Assembly (NCBI GenBank): GCA_003240795.1 | Contig: QFNK01000118.1 | Coordinates: 1 to 6,132, forward strand | DNA: 6,132 bases | Reading direction: 5' to 3' | DNA from: Micavibrio aeruginosavorus | Lineage (GTDB): Bacteria > Pseudomonadota > Alphaproteobacteria > Micavibrionales > Micavibrionaceae | Part shown: positions 1 through 4,940 of the stretch, piece after piece | How positions within the stretch are numbered: position 1 is the stretch's first letter | How the letters are laid out: the number at the start of each line of letters is the position of its first letter | Position numbers and translations under genes: made by a program | Notes under the pieces: model-generated | Database searches by the model: none | The model's input: the letters and a program-made list of their open reading frames with translations, nothing else | What the model was told of the DNA's origin: nothing

Positions 1-48
1 CATACCATAGATGGTTTGGAAAAATCCTTAATGCGTTCGTATGAAAGT

Positions 49-78
49 CTTGAAAGGGGCGTGTGGAGTCGCTATATC
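49..78 (+). promoter_or_regulatory. groESL promoter (sigma70-like and RpoH-like features)
   Basis: A -35-like TTGAAA at 50-55 and a -10-like TATATC at 73-78 are separated by 17 bases, the ideal spacing for the housekeeping sigma factor. The same bases also fit the alphaproteobacterial heat-shock (RpoH) pattern of CTTG, 17-18 bases, then CYTATNT: CTTG is at 49-52 and GCTATAT at 71-77 after 18 bases, with one mismatch (G for the leading C). The expected transcription start, about 83-86, lies inside the CIRCE operator, so a bound repressor would block initiation. The box matches are read directly; which sigma factor uses them is inferred. Confidence 0.65.
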
Positions 79-79
79 T

Positions 80-106
80 TTGGCACTCCCTTCGATGGAG
101 TGCTAA
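80..106. promoter_or_regulatory. CIRCE operator (HrcA binding site)
   Basis: TTGGCACTC at 80-88 and GAGTGCTAA at 98-106 form an inverted repeat with a 9-base spacer. The CIRCE consensus is TTAGCACTC-N9-GAGTGCTAA, so the right arm is perfect and the left arm differs at one base (G for A at 82). CIRCE is the known operator of HrcA, a repressor whose activity depends on GroEL, giving feedback control of chaperonin levels. Its place just after the -10 box and before groES is the usual one. The hrcA gene is not in the window. Confidence 0.95.
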
Positions 107-128
107 CACGCTCATGGTGAGGTGTTAG
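103..128 (+). promoter_or_regulatory. groES leader stem-loop
   Basis: CTAACAC at 103-109 is the exact reverse complement of GTGTTAG at 122-128, and CTCA at 111-114 pairs with TGAG at 118-121. This makes an 11-bp stem with one bulged base (G110) and a three-base loop (115-117). Bases 103-106 also belong to the right arm of CIRCE. The hairpin would form near the 5' end of the groESL mRNA and leaves the ribosome binding site at 152-157 free. It could stabilise the message, act as a switch or be a second operator; the function is unknown. Confidence 0.6.
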
Positions 129-163
129 ATATTAAATAATTTCAACTGTTTAGGAGAATAAAC

Positions 164-478
164 ATGAAATTTCGTCCTTTGCATGACCGCGTGCTCCTTC
201 GCCGCGTAGAGCAGGAAGGCAAGACCGCAGGCGGGATCATCATCCCGGACACGGCCAAGGAAAAACCGATGGAAGCCGAAGTCATCGCTGTCGGCCCCGG
301 CGCATTCAACGAATCCGGCGCACGTGTTGCCCTTGACGTACAAGAAGGCAACCGCGTCCTGATTTCCAAATGGGCAGGCACCGAGATTTCCGTCGATGGC
401 CAGGAACTGCTGGTCGTTAAAGAATCCGACATCATGGGTATCATCGAGGGTGCGGGCGCAGCCAAGAAGGCCGCTTAA
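164..478 (+). CDS. groES: Co-chaperonin GroES (Hsp10)
   Basis: This 104-residue protein is the GroES co-chaperonin. Seven copies form the lid that caps the GroEL ring, closing the folding chamber in the cytoplasm and driving ATP-dependent folding of client proteins. The start MKFRPLHDRV is typical of the family. The mobile loop at about residues 17-33 carries the hydrophobic tripeptide III (25-27), which docks on the GroEL apical domain. The segment KESDIMGIIE near the end is the conserved last strand. The chain is slightly longer than the usual 95-97 residues because of an Ala/Gly/Lys-rich tail (GAGAAKKAA). The ATG is supported by AGGAGA at 152-157, six bases upstream. It is the first gene of a groES-groEL operon behind a CIRCE-controlled promoter, so induction by heat or misfolded protein is expected. 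Confidence 0.98.
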   Translation: MKFRPLHDRVLLRRVEQEGKTAGGIIIPDTAKEKPMEAEVIAVGPGAFNESGARVALDVQEGNRVLISKWAGTEISVDGQELLVVKESDIMGIIEGAGAAKKAA

Positions 479-495
479 AACTCTCAAAAACGGAA

Positions 496-514
496 AACGA
501 ATTGATAAATCGTT
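496..514 (+). promoter_or_regulatory. Weak stem-loop between groES and groEL
   Basis: In the 71-base gap between the two genes, AACGA (496-500) can pair with TCGTT (510-514). Two further pairs form if A501 is bulged: TT at 502-503 with AA at 508-509, leaving a four-base loop. The stem is short and AT-rich, and no T-run follows, so it is not a terminator. In Agrobacterium the groESL message is known to be cut between the two genes after heat shock; a similar role here is only a guess. The groEL ribosome binding site AGGAGA lies further on, at 539-544. Confidence 0.25.
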
Positions 515-549
515 CTCTAACCCTTTGAAAAAATTATTAGGAGAAACAC

Positions 550-2196
550 ATGGCTGCTAAGACAGTATCTTTCGAGCGCGAAGCTCGTGAAAAAGTCCTC
601 GAAGGCGTGAACATCATCGCCGACGCGGTTAAAGTAACGCTGGGTCCGAAAGGCCGCAACGTCCTTATCCAGAAATCCTTCGGCGCACCCCGTTCCACAA
701 AAGACGGCGTTTCCGTTGCGAAGGAAATCGAACTGAAAGACGCACAGCGCAACCTCGGCGCACAACTGATCCGCGAAGTCGCTTCCAAGCAGAACGACCA
801 CTCCGGCGACGGTACGACGACGGCAACGGTTCTGGCGCAGGCGATCGTCAACCAAGGTCATAAAGTCATCTCCGCGGGCGCAAACCCGATGGACGTAAAG
901 CGCGGCATCGATAAGGCCGTTGCCGCAATCGTTCAAGAGCTGAAGAAAAACGCGACGCCGATCAAGGCAAACTCCGAAATCGCCCAGATCGGTACTATCT
1001 CCGCAAACGGTGAAAAAGAAATCGGCGACTTCATCGCGCAAGCCATGGAAAAAGTCGGCAAGGAAGGCGTTATCACGGTTGAGGAAGCAAAATCCCTCGA
1101 AACAGAACTGCAGGTCGTTGAAGGCATGCAATTCGACCGCGGCTACCTCTCCCCTTACTTCATCACGGATGCAGACAAAATGCAGGCCGTTCTGGAATCC
1201 CCGTACATCCTGCTGTTCGAGAAAAAACTCTCCAACCTGCAATCGATGCTGCCAGTTCTGGAAGCGGTTGTTCAGTCCGGCAAGCCTCTCCTCATCGTTG
1301 CTGAAGACGTTGAAGGCGAAGCCCTTGCTACGCTGGTTGTCAACAAGCTGCGCGGCGGTCTGAAAATCGCTGCTGTCAAGGCGCCTGGTTTCGGCGACCG
1401 TCGCAAGGCGATGCTGGAAGACATGGCGATCCTGACGGGTGGCCAGCTGGTTTCCGAAGACCTCGGCATCAAACTGGAAAACGTTACGCTCGACATGCTG
1501 GGCCGCGCGAAGAAAATCGTGATCACGAAAGAGAACACGACGATCGTTGACGGTGCAGGCGAGAAAGGCGAGATCGATGCACGTTGCAGCCAGATCCGCG
1601 CGCAAGTTGAAGACACGTCGTCCGACTACGACAAGGAAAAACTGCAAGAGCGTCTGGCGAAACTGGCTGGCGGCGTTGCCGTTATCCGCGTTGGCGGTGC
1701 GACGGAAGTCGAAGTGAAAGAGCGTAAAGACCGCGTTGACGATGCAATGCACGCAACACGCGCTGCTGTTGAAGAAGGTATCGTAGCAGGCGGCGGTTCC
1801 GCCCTCCTGTTCGCTTCCAAGGTTCTCGAGTCCCTGAAAGGCGACAATGATGACCAGCAAGCGGGTATCGAAATCATCCGCAAGGCGTGCCAGGCCCCTG
1901 TTCGTCAGATCGCTGCGAACGCCGGTGCCGAAGGCTCCATCGTTGTCGGAAAACTGTCCGACAAAAACGATGCGAAATTCGGCTATGACGCGCAGAACGA
2001 CAACTACGTCAACATGATCGAAGCCGGCATCATCGACCCTGCGAAAGTTGTTCGCACGGCGCTGCAGGACGCTTCCTCCGTTGCAGGTCTTCTGCTGACG
2101 ACCGAAGCGACGATCACGGACGCACCAGACGAAGGCAAGGCCGCTGGCGGCATGCCTGCCGGTGGTATGGGCGGCATGGGCGGTATGGACTTCTAA
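550..2196 (+). CDS. groEL: Chaperonin GroEL (Hsp60)
   Basis: This 548-residue protein is the full-length chaperonin subunit (E. coli also has 548). Fourteen copies make the double-ring cage that refolds proteins with ATP and GroES in the cytoplasm. Key residues sit at the E. coli positions: Asp52, the ATP loop GDGTTTA (86-92) with Asp87, and the catalytic Asp398. Apical substrate-binding residues Tyr199, Tyr203, Phe204, Leu234, Leu237 and Val264 are present, as are Arg197, Arg452 and Glu461. Equatorial domains cover about 1-135 and 410-523, intermediate parts 136-190 and 376-409, and the apical domain 191-375. The tail ends in GGM repeats (GGMGGMDF). AGGAGA at 539-544 lies five bases before the ATG. 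The gene follows groES by 71 bases and shares its promoter. All key sites are intact, so it should be active. Confidence 0.99.
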   Translation: MAAKTVSFEREAREKVLEGVNIIADAVKVTLGPKGRNVLIQKSFGAPRSTKDGVSVAKEIELKDAQRNLGAQLIREVASKQNDHSGDGTTTATVLAQAIVNQGHKVISAGANPMDVKRGIDKAVAAIVQELKKNATPIKANSEIAQIGTISANGEKEIGDFIAQAMEKVGKEGVITVEEAKSLETELQVVEGMQFDRGYLSPYFITDADKMQAVLESPYILLFEKKLSNLQSMLPVLEAVVQSGKPLLIVAEDVEGEALATLVVNKLRGGLKIAAVKAPGFGDRRKAMLEDMAILTGGQLVSEDLGIKLENVTLDMLGRAKKIVITKENTTIVDGAGEKGEIDARCSQIRAQVEDTSSDYDKEKLQERLAKLAGGVAVIRVGGATEVEVKERKDRVDDAMHATRAAVEEGIVAGGGSALLFASKVLESLKGDNDDQQAGIEIIRKACQAPVRQIAANAGAEGSIVVGKLSDKNDAKFGYDAQNDNYVNMIEAGIIDPAKVVRTALQDASSVAGLLLTTEATITDAPDEGKAAGGMPAGGMGGMGGMDF

Positions 2197-2206
2197 AAGC
2201 TTTCAT

Positions 2207-2286
2207 TGTTTGGTCCGGAGTTCGTCGCTTCGTCGCTCGCGTAGATTTTTACGCTTCGCTCCTAGCGCCTGCTCCGGCCACAAACA
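2207..2286. repeat. Imperfect palindromic element behind groEL
   Basis: An imperfect inverted repeat of about 80 bp lies in the groEL 3' region. The outer arms pair as TGTTTG (2207-2212) with CAAACA (2281-2286), one further G-C pair beside a bulged A2280, and CCGGAG (2215-2220) with CTCCGG (2272-2277), with one mismatch (T2214/C2278). At the centre GCGTA (2239-2243) pairs with TACGC (2250-2254) around a six-base loop. A direct repeat, TCGTCGCT twice, fills 2222-2237. The structure is separate from the terminator further on. It resembles the small dispersed palindromic elements found between bacterial genes, but whether it is repeated elsewhere cannot be seen here. Confidence 0.45.
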
Positions 2287-2316
2287 TTGTTCGCTTTTTA
2301 CTGCGAAAACAAAAAA

Positions 2317-2344
2317 AGAAAGGCCGGATTTTTCCGGCCTTTTT
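2317..2344. terminator. Bidirectional terminator between groEL and the cold-shock gene
   Basis: AGGCCGGA (2321-2328) and TCCGGCCT (2333-2340) form a perfect 8-bp stem around a TTTT loop; A-T and one G-T pair extend it to 2317/2344. A T-rich tail follows on the plus strand (2341-2348). The A-run at 2311-2317 gives the same tail on the minus strand. It can therefore end both groESL transcription and the convergent cold-shock gene, whose stop codon is about 50 bases away. Confidence 0.9.
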
Positions 2345-2351
2345 CTTTGGC

Positions 2352-2377
2352 GTAATAATTTATTACTTCTAAATTAG
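2352..2377. repeat. AT-rich short palindromes after the cold-shock gene
   Basis: GTAATAA (2352-2358) and TTATTAC (2360-2366) form a perfect inverted repeat around one base. CTAAATTAG (2369-2377) is a second one, CTAA and TTAG around one A. With only one central base these are more plausible as DNA sites than as RNA hairpins. They lie between the cold-shock stop codon and the terminator. In an AT-rich stretch they may be chance. Confidence 0.25.
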
Positions 2378-2393
2378 TTTTTTCTAAAAGGAA

Positions 2394-2915
2394 TTAGTCC
2401 ATGAGGTCGAAGTCGGCGACTTCGCGGCCCTTGGCGACGCTGCGGATCGTCATGCGCACTTTCTGGCCTGGGATGAGTACAGGAAGGTTGTGTTTGTCGA
2501 GGCAGGTTTTATGCACGAAAACATCCTTTTGGCCGTCTTCAGGAATGATGAAACCGAATCCCTTGTCCGGTTTGTACCATTTGACCGTGCCTTCCATCGT
2601 ATGGAGGTCTTCGCCTTCCTCGCCCGGGAGGCGGTAGGAAATAGGTTCAGGATTCTGCCCCTGCTCAATCAATTCGCTGACGGCTGTGACGAGGGCACCT
2701 TTCGGGCCTTTTACAACGGTGCAAAGAATAAGAGCTTCTTCACCGAGATCGTGAATACCTGCATCCTGCAAGGTCGTTATGTGAATGAAGGCGTCGCAGG
2801 GATCTTCTTCCGGCACAACAAAGCCGAAGCCTTTTGTGCTGTTAAACCATTTCAGGCGCGATCTGACCAGAATCTCATTGGATTCCATCGGAGATGCTTG
2901 CGGTTTCGTTACCAT
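2394..2915 (-). CDS. Double cold-shock-domain protein
   Basis: The product is a 173-residue protein with two cold-shock domains, the CspA fold that binds single-stranded RNA and DNA and melts RNA structure. Domain 1 covers about residues 16-83, with KWF at 22-24, RNP1 KGFGFV (28-33) and RNP2 DAFIHI (41-46). Domain 2 covers about 107-172, with KWY at 112-114, RNP1 KGFGFI (118-123) and RNP2 DVFVHK (131-136). An acidic linker (84-106) joins them. The last RNP2 aromatic of CspA is replaced by Ile in domain 1 and Lys in domain 2. Double-domain Csps are known in alphaproteobacteria, for example Caulobacter CspC and CspD; cold or stationary-phase roles here are inferred. The start is uncertain: ATG at 2915 has only GAG (2924-2926) eight bases upstream, while an in-frame TTG at 2921 (175 residues) has AAGGA (2932-2936) ten bases upstream. 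The gene stands alone, convergent with groESL and divergent from the ligase gene. Confidence 0.93.
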   Translation of the reverse strand: MVTKPQASPMESNEILVRSRLKWFNSTKGFGFVVPEEDPCDAFIHITTLQDAGIHDLGEEALILCTVVKGPKGALVTAVSELIEQGQNPEPISYRLPGEEGEDLHTMEGTVKWYKPDKGFGFIIPEDGQKDVFVHKTCLDKHNLPVLIPGQKVRMTIRSVAKGREVADFDLMD

Positions 2916-2983
2916 AGTCAAAACTCAAATATCCTTGGCGGATGTAACGGACGTTGTGATTACAAAGTTAAAAAGTGAATACT

Positions 2984-2993
2984 GTTCGCGAAC
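2984..2993. promoter_or_regulatory. Perfect 10-bp palindrome in the divergent gap
   Basis: GTTCGCGAAC is a perfect palindrome about 70 bp upstream of the cold-shock gene start, in a place where an operator for that gene would be reasonable. No clear -35/-10 pair for the minus strand could be assigned around it. A palindrome this long arises by chance fairly often in a gap of this size, so this is only a candidate site. Confidence 0.2.
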
Positions 2994-3051
2994 GCAAAGA
3001 AAAGAAAATCATTCCTCAAATATATACCACTAAAAGTAGATGCCTATCCAG

Positions 3052-3070
3052 AGCAAATCTGCCATTTGCT
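3052..3070. promoter_or_regulatory. Candidate operator in the csp/fadD divergent gap
   Basis: AGCAAAT (3052-3058) and ATTTGCT (3064-3070) form a perfect 7-bp inverted repeat with a 5-base spacer. A further half-site-like GCAAAA follows at 3076-3081. Its form suits a dimeric repressor or activator. It lies about 140 bp before the ligase gene and the same distance before the cold-shock gene, so it could act on either. I do not recognise the motif as a known fatty-acid regulator site. Confidence 0.3.
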
Positions 3071-3112
3071 GTAATGCAAAATAAAATGTTCGATGCCAAA
3101 TGTTCTTTTGGT

Positions 3113-3142
3113 TTGGTTTTATCGTATTCGTGCTGGTAAAAT
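3113..3142 (+). promoter_or_regulatory. Weak candidate promoter for the ligase gene
   Basis: TTGGTT (3113-3118) and TAAAAT (3137-3142) are separated by 18 bases. The -10 matches TATAAT at five of six positions, while the -35 matches TTGACA at only three. The predicted start, about 3149, would give a leader of around 60 bases before the ATG at 3208. The region is AT-rich compared with the genes, which fits a promoter but also raises the chance of false matches. Confidence 0.3.
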
Positions 3143-3207
3143 TTTAAGGATAGTACCCGTAAACTTTTATTTGATTTCAAAGTTTTCGCCGCAAGGAAGG
3201 AATATCC

Positions 3208-4893
3208 ATGACGACCGTTTTCCCTTCGCCAGAGTTGTATAAGAAATCCTATCCGCAAGGTGTGCAATGGGATGCCCCGATACCGTCCTATCCGGTGTTT
3301 CAAATGCTGGACGAGACATCACGGCATCACGGGAGCGCATCCGCGATCGATTTCCTCGGCTACCGGATGACGTGGGGTGAAATCCATGATGCTTCCCTGC
3401 GCCTTGCGCGGGGTTTGCAGGACCGCGGGATCGGGAAGGGGCGCCGTGTCGGTATCTTCCTGCCGAACAGTCCGTATTTTATCATCGCCTACTACGCGAT
3501 TGTCCGCACGGGCGCGACGGCGGTGAATTACAACCCGCTTTATTCGGAAAAAGAACTGATCCACCAGATCAATGACTCGGCGACCGATACGATGATTACG
3601 GCCGACCTTGAATTGCTTTACGGCAAAATGAAGCAGGTGATCGGCAAGACGACACTGGAGCGCCTGATCGTCTGCCGCTTTACCGATATTCTGCCGTTCC
3701 CGAAAAACATTCTGTTCCCGTTGCTCAAGGGCAAGGATCTTGCGAAGGTCGAGACCAGCAACTCCATCGAATGGTATGAAGATGTTATCGACCACAACCG
3801 GATGCCGGAGCCGGTGGATATAGATCCCGTCAGCGATGTCGCGCTCCTCCAATATACGGGCGGGACGACGGGCACGCCGAAGGGGGCGATGCTGACCCAC
3901 CAGAATATCGTTGCGAACACGCTTCAATGTGCGCTGTGGCTTACGGGTGTGAACAAAGGCGAGGACAAGATGCTCGGCGTGTTGCCTTTCTTCCATGTAT
4001 TCGCCATGACGACGGTCATGAATTTCAGCGTGCTCAACGCGCTGGAGATTGTCTGCCTGCCGCGTTTTGAACTGGAAGCGACGCTCAAGCTGATCCACAA
4101 AAAGAGGCCGCAATATTTCCCGGCTGTTCCGGCGATTTACAACGCGATCAACAATTACAAAAAGCTGGATGCTTTCAACCTCCGCTCCCTTAAAGCGTGT
4201 ATTTCCGGCGGCGCGCCACTGCCTGTCGAGGTCAAGAAGACCTTCGAGAAAAACACCGGATGCGTTGTGGTCGAAGGCTACGGCCTGACCGAGAGCTCTC
4301 CGGTGGTCAGCGCGAACCCATTAGTAGGGATCAACAAGCCAGGCTCCATCGGTCTGCCGTTTCCCGGCACGATTGTCGAGATCATCAATCCCGACGACAA
4401 GAAAACGCCTGTCGCGCTGGGCGAGCGCGGTGAGCTTTGCGTACGCGGGCCGCAGGTCATGAAGGGATACTGGAACAAGCAGGAAGAGACGGACAATGTC
4501 CTGAAAGGCGGGCTGCTCTATACAGGCGATGTCGCGATCATGGACGAGGAGGGGTATCTGTTCATCGTCGACCGCATCAAGGACATGATCATCACCAACG
4601 GCTACAACGTCTATCCGCGCAATGTCGAGGAGGCGATCTATCAGCATGATGCCGTCGAGGAATGTATCGTGGCCGGTATTCCCGATGCCAACCGGGGCGA
4701 GATCGTCAAAGCGTGGGTGAAGCTGAAAGAAGGCGAAACGTTGAGTGTCGAAGTGCTCAAGGAATTCCTTTCACACCGCATCTCGCCCATGGAGATACCG
4801 CGTCAGGTGGAATTCCGCGACAAGCCATTGCCGAAAACGATGATCGGAAAGTTGTCACGCAAGGATATTCTTGCCGAAGAAAAGGCGAAGTAG
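3208..4893 (+). CDS. fadD: Long-chain fatty-acid--CoA ligase (FadD type)
   Basis: This 561-residue enzyme of the AMP-forming acyl-CoA synthetase (ANL) family joins a fatty acid to CoA through an acyl-adenylate, the entry step to beta-oxidation or lipid building. Motifs appear in order: the ATP loop YTGGTTGTPKG (216-226), the adenine-binding VEGYGLTES (355-363), YTGD (438-441) with the ribose-binding Asp441, the hinge DRIKDMI (455-461), the fatty-acyl gate region GYNVYP (465-470), and PKTMIGKLSRK (542-552) with catalytic Lys548. The hinge and gate wording favours a medium/long-chain enzyme over acetyl-CoA synthetase. A hydrophobic patch around 160-173 (LPFPKNILFPLL) might touch the membrane, which is inferred. 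No signal peptide is seen. GGAAGG (3195-3200) lies seven bases before the ATG. The gene stands alone, ending at a strong terminator. Chain length and exact substrate cannot be told; a dicarboxylate ligase of the PimA kind is a possible alternative. Confidence 0.93.
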   Translation: MTTVFPSPELYKKSYPQGVQWDAPIPSYPVFQMLDETSRHHGSASAIDFLGYRMTWGEIHDASLRLARGLQDRGIGKGRRVGIFLPNSPYFIIAYYAIVRTGATAVNYNPLYSEKELIHQINDSATDTMITADLELLYGKMKQVIGKTTLERLIVCRFTDILPFPKNILFPLLKGKDLAKVETSNSIEWYEDVIDHNRMPEPVDIDPVSDVALLQYTGGTTGTPKGAMLTHQNIVANTLQCALWLTGVNKGEDKMLGVLPFFHVFAMTTVMNFSVLNALEIVCLPRFELEATLKLIHKKRPQYFPAVPAIYNAINNYKKLDAFNLRSLKACISGGAPLPVEVKKTFEKNTGCVVVEGYGLTESSPVVSANPLVGINKPGSIGLPFPGTIVEIINPDDKKTPVALGERGELCVRGPQVMKGYWNKQEETDNVLKGGLLYTGDVAIMDEEGYLFIVDRIKDMIITNGYNVYPRNVEEAIYQHDAVEECIVAGIPDANRGEIVKAWVKLKEGETLSVEVLKEFLSHRISPMEIPRQVEFRDKPLPKTMIGKLSRKDILAEEKAK

Positions 4894-4904
4894 TCCCAAC
4901 CAAT

Positions 4905-4937
4905 AAAAAACGCGGAAAATTATTTTCCGCGTTTTTT
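4905..4937. terminator. Bidirectional terminator between fadD and pheT
   Basis: CGCGGAAAA (4911-4919) pairs with TTTTCCGCG (4923-4931) around a three-base loop, and the six A's at 4905-4910 pair with T's at 4932-4937, giving a 15-bp perfect stem. The T-run continues to 4938 on the plus strand, and the A-run gives a T-run on the minus strand. It starts 11 bases after the fadD stop and ends 3 bases from the pheT stop, so it serves both convergent genes. Confidence 0.93.
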
Positions 4938-4940
4938 TCT

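Noticed and set aside
517..1860. A 447-codon open frame on the minus strand across groEL.
   Set aside because: It is the mirror of a highly biased, conserved groEL reading frame; long antisense frames over groEL are a common side effect of codon bias. It has no recognisable domain.
2162..2377. A 71-codon plus-strand frame from the groEL end through the palindromic element and terminator.
   Set aside because: It overlaps the GGM tail of groEL in another frame and runs through the terminator hairpin, so it is very unlikely to be translated.
2490..2978. A 162-codon plus-strand frame opposite the cold-shock gene.
   Set aside because: The minus strand encodes two intact cold-shock domains there; this is the complementary shadow.
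3016..3303. A 95-codon minus-strand frame covering the divergent gap and the fadD start.
   Set aside because: It overlaps the ribosome binding site and first codons of fadD on the other strand, and no domain is recognised.
3319..4113. A 264-codon minus-strand frame inside fadD.
   Set aside because: Fully antisense to a clear acyl-CoA ligase, rich in Arg/His as expected of shadow frames, with no domain.
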